Assembly (NCBI RefSeq): GCF_003514505.1
Contig: NZ_DOPX01000019.1
Span: 62,001 to 126,000, forward strand
Source of the DNA: Proteiniclasticum sp.
Lineage (GTDB): Bacteria; Bacillota; Clostridia; Clostridiales; Clostridiaceae
Reading direction: 5' to 3'
Length of the DNA: 64,000 nt
The position numbers and the translations under genes are program-made. The notes under the pieces were generated by a model. That model had not been told where the DNA came from and searched no databases. It saw only the letters and a program-made list of their open reading frames with translations. Shown piece by piece: positions 24,722-33,626 of this stretch. How positions within the stretch are numbered: position 1 is the stretch's first letter; each line of letters opens with the position of its first letter.

Positions 24722-25135
24722 TTATTCTTTGCTCTTCACATCCACAGATTGGATCATACCATCATCCGCTACAGAAATGGAATAGTCTCTTACTTCAATG
24801 GCGGTATCTTTATCTTCCCAGTTTCGATAGTATCTGAAAGTCAAAGTGATTTCGCCTTTTTTCTGTCCAGTGAAGCGATACAGGTGTGTTCCTCCGCTTC
24901 CTACAGTACCTTCGGTGGTGGATGCGCTGTATTCGTCCTTCTCCAGCTTCAGTATGCTTGTATCATAATCATCCATTGTCCAGCTGTACCCAGTGGTGGG
25001 ATTCTCTTCCAGGAGGATCTCCAGATGCGTCCCATCTTTGGTGACTTCCTCAGGCAAAGCATTCTCGGTGCAACCAAATAAAGCGAGTAGCGGTACTACC
25101 AGCACGAGACAACAAAGTGTTTTTTTGAATCTCAT
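24722..25135 (-). CDS. Chagasin-family (I42) cysteine protease inhibitor lipoprotein
   Basis: 137 aa, lipobox LFGC (Cys22), then an immunoglobulin-like chagasin domain. The three inhibitory loops are recognisable: NPTTGYSW (residues 45-52), VGSGGTHLYRF (78-88) and RYYRNWE (101-107, in place of the usual RPW). In the family these loops block the active site of papain-like proteases. Surface-anchored here, it may protect against host, self or competitor proteases. Monocistronic. Confidence 0.88.
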   Translation of the reverse strand: MRFKKTLCCLVLVVPLLALFGCTENALPEEVTKDGTHLEILLEENPTTGYSWTMDDYDTSILKLEKDEYSASTTEGTVGSGGTHLYRFTGQKKGEITLTFRYYRNWEDKDTAIEVRDYSISVADDGMIQSVDVKSKE

Positions 25136-25221
25136 GGAGACTCACTTCCTTTCTTTCCTATTACAAGATAGTTGTAGCACATGAACTCAGTAAAATGACT
25201 ACAATTTGATGAAATTATCAT

Positions 25222-25255
25222 AGAAAAAAGCACCCCAAAATATGGAGGTGCTTTC
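25222..25255 (-). terminator. Terminator of the nfeD-floA cluster
   Basis: Stem AAAGCACC / AGGTGCTTT with an inner CC/GG pair and a bulge, T-run on the minus strand, 12 nt after the stop at 25267. Confidence 0.8.
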
Positions 25256-25266
25256 TTAAGTTTCAG

Positions 25267-25800
25267 TTACTTCCTTAGAGACAGTGGTTTTTCCAGAATT
25301 TCACTCCAGATGATTCCTTTCTTTGCATCTGACAGATCCAGCTCAAACTCCTCACTGAAGTCAGCAGCTGCTTCATCATCCAATGTGATGATCTGAAGCC
25401 CGTCAATATCCTCCTGATCCATTTCAGAGATAAAATCAGCCGTCGATGCGGTTATATCAGGGACTGTGTTAGATACAGCAGAATCTGGCATATCCATGGA
25501 TCTTTTGGCTTCTATTATTCTTCGAGCTCTCTCCTCGTCTCTTTTCTTCTCTTCAGGAGATTTTAGGATCTCTTCCCCTGCAAGAGCATTGAAGATCGTT
25601 GTCAGGCTGTCCTGAAGCGATTCTCTGCTTTTTGGGGAGGAAGAGGATGTCTGACGGGGTCTGGAGCTTGGAGAGGGATTTTGAGGTCTTTGGTTCTGTG
25701 GAAAGGAAGATCCGGGTCTTTTATTCTGAATCTGTTTTTTGTTGTTTTTTCCCAGGGCGGAAATAACCCCGAAAATAATCAGCAGTACGATAAAATCCAT
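25267..25800 (-). CDS. Hypothetical membrane-anchored protein, floA-linked
   Basis: 177 aa: one N-terminal membrane helix (residues 1-17), a low-complexity Ser/Pro/Arg/Gln linker (about 20-60), a charged helix (EEKKRDEERARRIIEA) and a conserved-looking end KKGIIWSEILEKPLSL. AGGAGG 6 nt before ATG. Fourth gene of the nfeD-floA cluster; perhaps part of the flotillin assembly. No function assigned. Confidence 0.7.
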   Translation of the reverse strand: MDFIVLLIIFGVISALGKNNKKQIQNKRPGSSFPQNQRPQNPSPSSRPRQTSSSSPKSRESLQDSLTTIFNALAGEEILKSPEEKKRDEERARRIIEAKRSMDMPDSAVSNTVPDITASTADFISEMDQEDIDGLQIITLDDEAAADFSEEFELDLSDAKKGIIWSEILEKPLSLRK

Positions 25801-25815
25801 AGGAGACCTCCTATC

Positions 25816-26811
25816 TTAGTCTTCCTTCTGTGTGCCCTTCTGAGGCTGTTTTCCTGTCTGAGAAATAGCATCTCTCATATTGGTGTCAGCCATGATATTT
25901 TTCATGTTGTAATAATCGAAGGCACCAAGGTGACCTTGTCTGAATGCTTCGGAAAGAGCTTTTGGCACCTCTGCTTCTGCTTCTACTACCTTTGCTCTCA
26001 TAGCCTGTACTTCAGCTCTCATTTCCTGTTCCTGAGCCACAGCCATGGCTCTTCTCTCTTCCGCCTTGGCCTGAGCGATTTTTTTGTCCGCCTGAGCCTG
26101 ATCTTCCTGAAGTTTTGCACCAATGTTTCTTCCGATGTCCACGTCAGCGATATCGATGGAAAGAATTTCAAATGCAGTACCGGAATCCAGACCTTTCTTT
26201 AATACGGTGGAAGAAATGGAATCAGGGTTTTCAAGTACTGACTTATGATCTTCTGCTGAACCTACTGTGGTAACGATACCTTCACCAACTCTTGCGATGA
26301 TGGTTTCCTGACCAGCTCCACCTACCAGACGGTCCAGATTAGCACGTACTGTAACTCTAGCTTTAACTTTTACTTCTATTCCGTTTTTAGCTACAGCGGA
26401 GATAAAAGGAGTTTCAATCACAATAGGGTTAACAGACATTTTAACAGCTTCCAGCACATCTCTACCAGCAAGATCTATTGCTGCCGCTCTTTCAAACTGC
26501 AGCGGAATCTGAGCTCTTTCTGCAGCGATAAGCGCATTGACCACGCGGTCCACGTTTCCACCTGCCAGATAATGGGCTTCCAGTTTGTTTCCGTTGAGAT
26601 TCAGTCCTGCTTTGTCTCCCTTGATCCAAGGATTCACAATTCTGGATGGGACAACTCTTCTAAGTCTCATACCGATGAGATTGAAGAATCCCACTTTAAC
26701 ACCAGCTGCCAGTGCGCTGATCCATAATCCCACAGGGATGATGGTGAAAAGAAGAATCAAAGCGACTAGAATGATGATAAAAATGAAGATAGGTCCAAAT
26801 AGTTCAGGCAT
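25816..26811 (-). CDS. floA: Flotillin-like protein FloA (YqfA)
   Basis: 331 aa, the length of Bacillus YqfA. N-terminal membrane helix pair (FGPIFIFIIILVALILLFTI), SPFH-type domain with GLNLNGNKLEAHYLAGGNVDRVVNALIAAERAQI, then an Ala/Glu/Gln coiled coil (about 230-285). Scaffolds functional membrane microdomains. Lies with its usual NfeD partner. Confidence 0.95.
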   Translation of the reverse strand: MPELFGPIFIFIIILVALILLFTIIPVGLWISALAAGVKVGFFNLIGMRLRRVVPSRIVNPWIKGDKAGLNLNGNKLEAHYLAGGNVDRVVNALIAAERAQIPLQFERAAAIDLAGRDVLEAVKMSVNPIVIETPFISAVAKNGIEVKVKARVTVRANLDRLVGGAGQETIIARVGEGIVTTVGSAEDHKSVLENPDSISSTVLKKGLDSGTAFEILSIDIADVDIGRNIGAKLQEDQAQADKKIAQAKAEERRAMAVAQEQEMRAEVQAMRAKVVEAEAEVPKALSEAFRQGHLGAFDYYNMKNIMADTNMRDAISQTGKQPQKGTQKED

Positions 26812-26826
26812 TTCTACACAACTCCT

Positions 26827-27087
26827 TTATTGTTCTTTTACGATGACACGCATTCCTTCTACACTGGTGACCACGATGGCAGTTCCAGCTTCCAGAAACT
26901 CTCCTAGGGTTACAACATCCACAGGCTCTCCATCAATGATGGCGGTTCCTGCAGGCCGGAGTGTGGTTTTTGCCACTCCAGTTTTTCCGGTGAGGTCTTT
27001 CAGGCCTGGCTTAGCAGCCACATACCCGTTGTCTTTTGTTTCTTCCATGCTGAGCACAAGTTTTTTGAAAAACTTCTTTAATGGCAT
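26827..27087 (-). CDS. Stand-alone NfeD-type OB-fold domain protein
   Basis: 86 aa: a short amphipathic start (LKKFFKKLVLSME) and an NfeD C-terminal OB domain (NGYVAAKPGLKDLTGKTGVAKTTLRP). It is a near copy of residues 347-428 of the upstream nfeD product (shared NGYVAAKPGL, LRPxGTA, VEGMRVIV), so it probably arose by partial duplication. Sits between nfeD and floA with 7 and 15-nt gaps. Confidence 0.82.
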   Translation of the reverse strand: MPLKKFFKKLVLSMEETKDNGYVAAKPGLKDLTGKTGVAKTTLRPAGTAIIDGEPVDVVTLGEFLEAGTAIVVTSVEGMRVIVKEQ

Positions 27088-27093
27088 GCACCA

Positions 27094-28386
27094 TCACTCC
27101 TTCTTCACTTCTCTGACAATGACACGCATACCTTCAACATCCATTACTTGAATCCTGGTTCCTTCTTCGACATATTCTCCGGAAGTGACCACATCAATGA
27201 ACTGATTTTCAATCTCCGCAGTGCCAGATGGTCTTAATACTGTTTTTGCTGTACCGGTTTTACCGATGAGATGATGTAGACCTGGTTTTGCTGCCACATA
27301 GCCGTTCGCTCTGGTTTCTGAAGTTTCAAGAACCAGCCTTTTGAATACTCTTCTACCGGGCGTGAACCTGAGAACGACTGCTACCAGCACAATGGATCCA
27401 ATGAGAGCAATCACAAGAGACTGTATGGCAGATGCTGGATCTGGTGTTGCAAGGAAGATGCTGCCGAACATAGCAAGCATTCCAAGGATTCCAGTGACCC
27501 CAAAACCGGGTATCACAAATACCTCCAGAATGAGAAGAACCAGTCCAACGATGAAAAGAAGTACCGTTTCCCACCCGGAAGCTCCTGAGAGGATACCTCC
27601 GCCAAAGTACAGAGAAAGAGCTCCGAGTCCTATGGCTCCTGGAATACCGAAGCCAGGTGTAAAGAACTCAATGAGGAGGCCCGCAATACCGATGGTGAGA
27701 AGCAGTGTGCTGATGGCTGCAGATGTCAGAAAATCTGTGACATAATTAATGGTGGTTTTTCCGGTGGAGCCAATGATGTTCAGGTTTTTCTCTTGTCTGA
27801 AATCCTGTTCGCTTTTGTACACTCCATCCGTCATTCCTGTATTCAATGCTTCTTCAGCAGTGAGTGTAAGGAGTTTTCCGCTTTCCACAAGTCCTTCGAT
27901 TGCAATGGTTTCATCAGCCATGGCCCTTGCAATTTGTGGGTCTCTTCCGTTTTTCTGTGCCTGGGCTGCCAGTTCAGCAGACCATACAGAGACCGTCTTC
28001 TCATCCGCCCGTTCTCCTCCTATCTGAGGTTCCGCACCTCCGATGGTGGATCCTCCGACCATGTACATTTCGCTGCCGCTGAATGCAAGAAGCGCCCCAG
28101 CAGAAATAGCACTGCCGTCTACAAGTACAAGGGTTTCCATGGAAGAGATGGTTTTGGACATTTCCAGGGCGGAATCTACCCGGCCGCCTAGAGTATCCAG
28201 GACGAGATAAACAGCTTCAGCGCCATTTTCTCTAGCCTCCTCATATGCTTTTTCCAGCCACACAGACTGGCTTGGGGATACCTCTCCTCGGAATTGGATC
28301 TCCCACACATCGAGAGCCATGACGGAAGTAAGAAAAAAGCTCGCAAAAAGCACGGTCAGCATCATGGTTTTGAACAGTTGTTTCAT
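27094..28386 (-). CDS. nfeD: NfeD-family membrane-bound ClpP-class serine protease
   Basis: 430 aa. Signal or membrane segment (1-24), ClpP-class protease domain with nucleophile S95 (GSAISAGA) and general base K130 (DEKTVSVWS), as in the Pyrococcus 1510-N stomatin protease. Then four to five membrane helices (about 215-340) and a C-terminal OB domain. Partner of stomatin/flotillin proteins such as FloA. First gene of the cluster; AAAGGAGGAC before ATG. Confidence 0.92.
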   Translation of the reverse strand: MKQLFKTMMLTVLFASFFLTSVMALDVWEIQFRGEVSPSQSVWLEKAYEEARENGAEAVYLVLDTLGGRVDSALEMSKTISSMETLVLVDGSAISAGALLAFSGSEMYMVGGSTIGGAEPQIGGERADEKTVSVWSAELAAQAQKNGRDPQIARAMADETIAIEGLVESGKLLTLTAEEALNTGMTDGVYKSEQDFRQEKNLNIIGSTGKTTINYVTDFLTSAAISTLLLTIGIAGLLIEFFTPGFGIPGAIGLGALSLYFGGGILSGASGWETVLLFIVGLVLLILEVFVIPGFGVTGILGMLAMFGSIFLATPDPASAIQSLVIALIGSIVLVAVVLRFTPGRRVFKRLVLETSETRANGYVAAKPGLHHLIGKTGTAKTVLRPSGTAEIENQFIDVVTSGEYVEEGTRIQVMDVEGMRVIVREVKKE

Positions 28387-28587
28387 GAAGAGTCCTCCTT
28401 TTAGTGAGCATCAGCACCCGACGTAAGGTATGGTGTATCGTTTATGGATGCTTCACCTTAATAATAGCACTAATATAGCGTATTTTCTATCTTTTTCATA
28501 TTTTTTAACACATATCGGTGGATAATAATCTATAATATAATCCGTTCCATTTATTCTGAAGAAGCGGAAAAACCACGGATAACAAGA

Positions 28588-28620
28588 AAACGCACCTGAT
28601 TCTCTTCAGGTGCGTAATTT
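28588..28620. terminator. Terminator after the esterase gene
   Basis: Stem CGCACCTGA / TCAGGTGCG with 6-nt loop; TTTTC on the minus strand, TAATTTTTT on the plus strand. Serves the minus-strand gene ending at 28622. The remaining 200 nt up to nfeD hold no gene. Confidence 0.8.
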
Positions 28621-28621
28621 T

Positions 28622-29218
28622 TTATCGAGCGGAATACCATGCTTTCGCATCTTCTACTTCTTCTAAGGTAAGCCGGTGCCCCATTTCATAGGTTTTCATA
28701 GTCACAAATGCTCCTTGCCGGGAGAGTTCCTGCATCAGCTGAGTAGTGTTGTCATAGGGTACGATGGGGTCATTGAGCCCTGCACCAATAAATATTTCAG
28801 TGCTGTCCAGTGAAAGAGCAGCACCAGATTTCAGAGGAACCATCGGATGAAAAAGGATGGACTTCTGAAATACATCTCCAAAGAGATAGAGCATGCCAGC
28901 GATGATATTCGCACCATTGGAATATCCTGCACTATATAGAGCTGTTTCTTCCAGTCCGTAGTGTGTAAGCAGCCTTTCAATCTCCTGGAGGATTCTCTCA
29001 GCCCTCATCTTCAAATCTTCCTCATCAAAGACTCCTTCTGCCACTCTTTTGAAGAAACGGTTCATCCCGTTTTCATTGACCTCTCCACGTAAGGATAGGA
29101 TATGGGCCTCTGGATCCAGCATGTTGCCTATGGATACAAGGTCCTCCTCTGTACCGCCGGTGCCGTGAAACAGCACGAAGGTGCGTGGGGCAGTTCCTTT
29201 TCGATAGTAATGTATCAT
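28622..29218 (-). CDS. Alpha/beta-hydrolase, phospholipase/carboxylesterase type (MhqD-like)
   Basis: 198 aa. HGTGG oxyanion region at 18-22, nucleophile elbow GYSNG (S100), acid D150 in GLNDPIVPY and H181 in EMGHRLT. Complete catalytic triad. Related proteins (YodD, MhqD) are cytoplasmic esterases, some tied to quinone stress. AAAGGAG before ATG. Monocistronic. Confidence 0.85.
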   Translation of the reverse strand: MIHYYRKGTAPRTFVLFHGTGGTEEDLVSIGNMLDPEAHILSLRGEVNENGMNRFFKRVAEGVFDEEDLKMRAERILQEIERLLTHYGLEETALYSAGYSNGANIIAGMLYLFGDVFQKSILFHPMVPLKSGAALSLDSTEIFIGAGLNDPIVPYDNTTQLMQELSRQGAFVTMKTYEMGHRLTLEEVEDAKAWYSAR

Positions 29219-29370
29219 TCGTGTTCTCCTTTAAGATCGGTATTTTACATAGGATTCAAAATGGGTATGGTGACATTTTCCATTCTTTTTTATTAGTGTA
29301 CGGTGTATTCCGAGATAAGTCAATGATAAAATTTAATTTTACTCAATTTATAAAACGAGGTTCATAGAAC

Positions 29371-29394
29371 AAAAAAAATGATCGTAAAGATCAT
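29371..29394 (-). terminator. Terminator of the lipoprotein gene at 29396
   Basis: Stem ATGATC / GATCAT with 5-nt loop and a run of eight T on the minus strand. Confidence 0.8.
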
Positions 29395-29395
29395 C

Positions 29396-30157
29396 TTAGA
29401 GCTCTTTTCTATAGAGTATAATGCCAGTTTCTGTGCTGACCACGTAGCTGAAATCGAAGATTCCTGTGTCTTCAATGGGCAGACTGAAATAGAGATTATA
29501 TACTTTTTTGTTGTTGTATACATCCACTTCATACCGGATGAGATCCTTAGTCAGAAGGGGTGCGTATTTTTCAGTGGAAGCGTTGGTGGAGAAGTAGTTG
29601 ATGATGATCTCCTTTGCTTCGTCTGGTGTGATTTTATCCACGGTGTTCAGCACATCCGGGTTTTCGTACTTGAAGGACACACTGATGAGCGTTCCGTCAC
29701 CAGCGTACTGGATGTAGATGTTGTTTCCGGTGAAAGCATCCCCTTTCTTTTCCCGTGAGACGCTTTCGTATTGCTTCAGGCCTTCATTGAATCGGATGTC
29801 CGTCTGGAACTTCGTGATGTCATAATCCAGTCTTCTCAGGTTGTCATTGCTCTTCAGAAGGATTTCTTCCTTGGTGGCCAATGTCGCTGCTGTGGTTGCG
29901 GGGGCTGTTCTTAAAAAGATTGTCATCAGACGGCCGTCTTCAGTCACCTCATAGAAGAATTTGGAATCGGTGTACTCTCTCACGGTTCTTCCATCATATT
30001 CCTTGGTTCTGACAAACTTGATGTTATCCTCTACATCGGAGGTGAAGTTTAGGATGGGTCTCATCTGTTTTTCAAGATTTTCCTCCCCTGATCTGCAAGC
30101 ACTGAAAGACACCACAGTCAGGATCATGAGAGCATATAGGATTGTTTTTTTGAACAT
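29396..30157 (-). CDS. Predicted lipoprotein of unknown function
   Basis: 253 aa, lipobox SFSAC (Cys21). The C-terminal half has ITPDEAKEIIINYFS and a repeated Tyr-rich strand pattern (VDVYNNKKVYNLYFSLPIEDTGIFDFSYVVSTETGIILYR) that recalls PepSY/YcdB-like surface domains. Start at 30157 after GGAGGAAG. No neighbours on the same transcript. Confidence 0.7.
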   Translation of the reverse strand: MFKKTILYALMILTVVSFSACRSGEENLEKQMRPILNFTSDVEDNIKFVRTKEYDGRTVREYTDSKFFYEVTEDGRLMTIFLRTAPATTAATLATKEEILLKSNDNLRRLDYDITKFQTDIRFNEGLKQYESVSREKKGDAFTGNNIYIQYAGDGTLISVSFKYENPDVLNTVDKITPDEAKEIIINYFSTNASTEKYAPLLTKDLIRYEVDVYNNKKVYNLYFSLPIEDTGIFDFSYVVSTETGIILYRKEL

Positions 30158-30304
30158 GGTGCTTCCTCCTTCCCTTGAAATCATTCTACTGGAAAATCAT
30201 AAATTACATATAAAGTTTATCATAGAATGCTGTAAAAACCCATGACTTTTCTGTAGAACAAGTGAGAAGCGAAGGAGAAGAGAAGTTTCAAAGGAAAATC
30301 AGAT

Positions 30305-31732
30305 CTAAACTTCAATGGTTGCCTGTATGCTGGAGCCTTTAAGGGCTTCAAGGACGGGATCCACCTCTTCCGTAATGAACTCTACAACCTGCTGTGGAGC
30401 TCTTCCCACATACTCTGATGGATTCAGAGTCTTCTTCAGGTCTTCCTCAGAAAGACCGAATCGGCTGTCCTGTCCAATTCTATCGAGAAGATCGTTGTCG
30501 AGCCCTTCTTCTTTTACCCTTCTGGATGCGGCCATGGAATGGGTTCTGATGAGCTCATGAAGCTCCTGGCGGTCTCCGCCTTTCTTCACGCCTTCCATGA
30601 TGATGTTCTCTGTTGCCATAAATGGAAGTTCCTGCCACAGATGTTTTTCGATGATTTTCTCATATACCACCAGATTTTCTGAGATGTTTATATAGAGATT
30701 CAAGACACCATCCAAAGCAAGGAATGCTTCAGCCACGGAGATTCTTTTATTGGCAGAATCATCCAGTGTTCTCTCAAACCACTGAGTGGAAGCGGTAATG
30801 GCTGGATTTAATGCGTCCACGATGATGTATCTGGCAAGGGCACTGATTCGTTCGCTTCTCATGGGGTTTCGCTTGTAGGCCATGGCTGAGGAACCGATTT
30901 GGTTTTTCTCAAAGGGCTCTTCCAGCTCCTTCATGCTTTGCAGCAGTCTCAAGTCATTACTGAACTTGTAGGCGCTTTGTGCCACTTCACTGAGCCGGTT
31001 GAGGATGATGCTGTCGAGCTTTCGAGGATACGTCTGTCCTGTGACCTTGAAGCTCTTGTTGAAACCGAAGGCTTCTGTCACCATGAGATCCAGCGCCTTC
31101 ACCTTCTCCTCATCTCCATCAAAGAGATTCAGGAAGCTTGCCTGGGTCCCAGTGGTGCCTTTCACGCCTCTAAACTGCATGGTTTCGATGGTGAAGCGAA
31201 GATTCTGAAGGTCTATCAGAAGATCCTGCATCCATAAAGTTGCTCTTTTTCCTACTGTGGTGATCTGGGCGGGCTGATAGTGCGTATATCCTAGGGTGGG
31301 CAGATCTTTATACCTAAGGGCGAAAGCTTTCAAATTTGAAAGCACCTGGAGGATTTTCTTCTCCACGAGAAGAAGACCTTCTCTCATGAGGATGAGGTCG
31401 GTGTTGTCACCTACATAGCAGCTGGTGGCCCCGAGATGGATGATGCCTTTTGCGGAAACCGCCTGCAGACCATAGGCATGCACATGGCTCATGACATCAT
31501 GACGGACGATTTTCTCTCTCGCTTCTGCTTCTTCGAAATTGATGTCTTCCTGGTGCTTTTTCAGGTCTTCCAGCTGCTCATCTGTAATAGACAGTCCAAG
31601 CTTCTGTTCCGCTTCTGCCAGTGCGATCCATAGTTTTCGCCAGGTTCTGAATTTTTTCAGATCGGAAAAGATATAGCTCATTTCCTTGGAAGCGTAGCGT
31701 TTGGTTAAAGGGCTTTCATAGGTTTCTCTCAT
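30305..31732 (-). CDS. purB: Adenylosuccinate lyase
   Basis: 475 aa, fumarase/aspartase superfamily. Cleaves adenylosuccinate and SAICAR in purine synthesis. Signature GSSAMAYKRNPMRSERI, HLGATSCYVGDNTD and THYQPAQ. The longer form typical of clostridia and eukaryotes. AGGAGGAACCC before ATG. Not in a purine operon here; the MBL hydrolase gene lies 39 nt upstream. Confidence 0.95.
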   Translation of the reverse strand: MRETYESPLTKRYASKEMSYIFSDLKKFRTWRKLWIALAEAEQKLGLSITDEQLEDLKKHQEDINFEEAEAREKIVRHDVMSHVHAYGLQAVSAKGIIHLGATSCYVGDNTDLILMREGLLLVEKKILQVLSNLKAFALRYKDLPTLGYTHYQPAQITTVGKRATLWMQDLLIDLQNLRFTIETMQFRGVKGTTGTQASFLNLFDGDEEKVKALDLMVTEAFGFNKSFKVTGQTYPRKLDSIILNRLSEVAQSAYKFSNDLRLLQSMKELEEPFEKNQIGSSAMAYKRNPMRSERISALARYIIVDALNPAITASTQWFERTLDDSANKRISVAEAFLALDGVLNLYINISENLVVYEKIIEKHLWQELPFMATENIIMEGVKKGGDRQELHELIRTHSMAASRRVKEEGLDNDLLDRIGQDSRFGLSEEDLKKTLNPSEYVGRAPQQVVEFITEEVDPVLEALKGSSIQATIEV

Positions 31733-31771
31733 GGGTTCCTCCTTGGTTTGCCTTACTTTAAGGCATCGACA

Positions 31772-32671
31772 TTAATGGGATGTTTTGGTGTATTTCAGAA
31801 AATCCTCTTCTAAAACGAGGGTGATTTTTCCTGTTTCCTCCAAGTATTCGATATAGCAGCGAAGCATCCTCTCCACCGCGATGTATTTGAACGGAGTGGT
31901 GATGCAGATGCGCATGGAGCGGGACAGGGATTTTAGGATGTCTTCAAAGGTCATGGGTTTTTCTATGACCTTCAGAATCTCTTCTGCACGGTTTTTATAG
32001 AAGTAGATATTGTCTGTGATGAGATCTTTGATGTCCGTATAGATGCCTTTGTGTGCCAGAATATACCAGCTGGATCTCACATGATAAAGCTTCATTTTGC
32101 TCATGAGATCTTTGGACAGAATATGCGCATAAGGGAGTTTTGAGCTTCTCATCACTTCTTCACCGATGAGTGCATCTCCGATGTAGGTCACATCATCTGG
32201 AGTGGTGATGGCGATGTGTCCTGCGCTGTGTCCTGGTGTATGAATGATTGAGAAAGGAACACCCTGAAAGAGAATTTCAGTCTCCGTTTCCTCAATGAAT
32301 CTGTCTGCTTTAATCACCATATGTCCGAAGTGGTCTCTGATTCTATTCATAGGATAGGTTCCATAGAAAATCTTCAGGTTCAGTAAAGAGGAGACAATTT
32401 CAGCCTCCACTTTGGGCATGGCGATGGGACAGCCATATTTTTCTTTCAGCCAGGCGGCATTTCCCACATGGTCAATATGTGCGTGGGTACAGAGGATGCC
32501 AGAAACTGTAAGGTTCTCTTCCTCGAGGAAGCTCAGTAGTGCAGCTTCATGTTCTCTTTTGAGTCCTGTATCCAGAAGTATGATCTCTGTCTCGCTTTTC
32601 TTATAATACGGCAGATGAAGCACCGGAAAATCCAGTACATAAGTGTTTCCTGCCACGTGTATACTTTTCAT
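31772..32671 (-). CDS. Metallo-beta-lactamase-fold hydrolase
   Basis: 299 aa. Zinc motif THAHIDHVG (H63, H65, D67, H68), HTPGHSAGHIAI (third His) and an Asp in YIGDALIG. The C-terminal ~90 residues contain a helical region with a winged-helix look (KPMTFEDILKSLSRSMR). Substrate unknown; the set resembles general MBL hydrolases such as glyoxalase II-like enzymes. Confidence 0.85.
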   Translation of the reverse strand: MKSIHVAGNTYVLDFPVLHLPYYKKSETEIILLDTGLKREHEAALLSFLEEENLTVSGILCTHAHIDHVGNAAWLKEKYGCPIAMPKVEAEIVSSLLNLKIFYGTYPMNRIRDHFGHMVIKADRFIEETETEILFQGVPFSIIHTPGHSAGHIAITTPDDVTYIGDALIGEEVMRSSKLPYAHILSKDLMSKMKLYHVRSSWYILAHKGIYTDIKDLITDNIYFYKNRAEEILKVIEKPMTFEDILKSLSRSMRICITTPFKYIAVERMLRCYIEYLEETGKITLVLEEDFLKYTKTSH

Positions 32672-32777
32672 AAAGTCCCTCTTTCCATATCATAGAATTG
32701 GATCAGCAGTCTCATTATACACTAAAACACAAATGATTTTTATAAAAATATGAAAAATGTCTGTGTTTTAGAAACGC

Positions 32778-32813
32778 AAAAGAAAACTAGGACTACTGGA
32801 GCCCTAGCTTTTC
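32778..32813 (-). terminator. Terminator of the HPr gene
   Basis: Stem AAAAGCTAGG / CCTAGTTTTC on the minus strand with an 11-nt loop and TTTT; 12 nt after the stop at 32825. Confidence 0.8.
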
Positions 32814-32824
32814 TCATGTTCAAA

Positions 32825-33085
32825 TTACTCTTCCAATGTTTCGATGAGCTTTGCTACTTCTTCACAAGCAACTTCTTCATCTTCTCCACTGGCAATAACT
32901 GTAATTGTTGCACCCTTTGTTACGCCTAGAGAAAGGACACCAATCAGGCTCTTTACATTTGCCTTCTTGCCGTTGTACTCTACGCTTACATCAGATTTAA
33001 AGGATGATGCCTTTTTAACGAGCAAAGTAGCTGGTCTTGCATGCAATCCAGTTGGGTTCTTTACTGCAACGTCTTTTGAAACCAT
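32825..33085 (-). CDS. ptsH: Phosphocarrier protein HPr
   Basis: 86 aa. Phosphorylation site H15 in GLHARPA and regulatory S46 in VKSLIGVLSLG, as in Gram-positive HPr controlled by HPr kinase. Transfers phosphate from enzyme I to IIA proteins. GAGGTGAT before ATG. No ptsI beside it; the IIA-Glc-like gene ends 72 nt upstream but has separate signals. Confidence 0.95.
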   Translation of the reverse strand: MVSKDVAVKNPTGLHARPATLLVKKASSFKSDVSVEYNGKKANVKSLIGVLSLGVTKGATITVIASGEDEEVACEEVAKLIETLEE

Positions 33086-33124
33086 TTAATCACCTCATAT
33101 TCAAATACTGTAATAAACAAGTTT

Positions 33125-33152
33125 ATTATATCATGTTTTAAGTCTAAAACAA
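33125..33152 (-). promoter_or_regulatory. Promoter of the HPr gene
   Basis: Minus strand TTGTTT (33147-33152), 16-nt spacer, TATAAT (33125-33130). Confidence 0.55.
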
Positions 33153-33156
33153 CCAA

Positions 33157-33615
33157 TTATGAAAGAGAGATTTCTGCGAACTTCACAAATGCACCAGATG
33201 CTTTATAGTTGATGTCAAGATGTTTCACTTTCTCTGGAGTCGTGATGATGATGGGCGTAGTTATCTTTGCTGTCAGCTCCACATAATCTCTATCCATATA
33301 GAGAAGCTTGTCTCCCACACTGACCTGGTCTCCGGTTTTCACATAGGTGGCAAACCCCCGACCTTCAAGTTTTGCGGTATCAAGCCCCAGGTGGATAAGG
33401 ATAGTCAATTGTTCCTTGGTGCTGATTGCCACTGCATTGAGATTTTCTGAAACCAACACCACTTCACCGGAAACCGGAGCACAGAATAAATCACCATCTG
33501 GAATAATGCAGACCCCAGTACCACCAAGCATGTCATCTTTCAGGTAACTGTTGGCTTCCTCCAGCGGAAGGATTTCTCCGGCTACAGGCATATAGAGCTC
33601 ACATTTTGTTCCCAT
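33157..33615 (-). CDS. PTS glucose-type IIA protein, atypical
   Basis: 152 aa, one IIA-Glc domain. The phosphorylated His is kept: H75 in LIHLGLDTAKLEG, equal to E. coli His90. The second conserved His, 15 residues before it (E. coli His75, part of xHAxxI), is Asn60 here (NLNAVAIS). That residue supports phosphate transfer to IIB, so the protein may be a poor donor or a regulatory IIA. AGGAGGCGA before ATG. It follows the aminotransferase gene by 11 nt. Confidence 0.85.
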   Translation of the reverse strand: MGTKCELYMPVAGEILPLEEANSYLKDDMLGGTGVCIIPDGDLFCAPVSGEVVLVSENLNAVAISTKEQLTILIHLGLDTAKLEGRGFATYVKTGDQVSVGDKLLYMDRDYVELTAKITTPIIITTPEKVKHLDINYKASGAFVKFAEISLS

Positions 33616-33626
33616 GGTCTCGCCTC

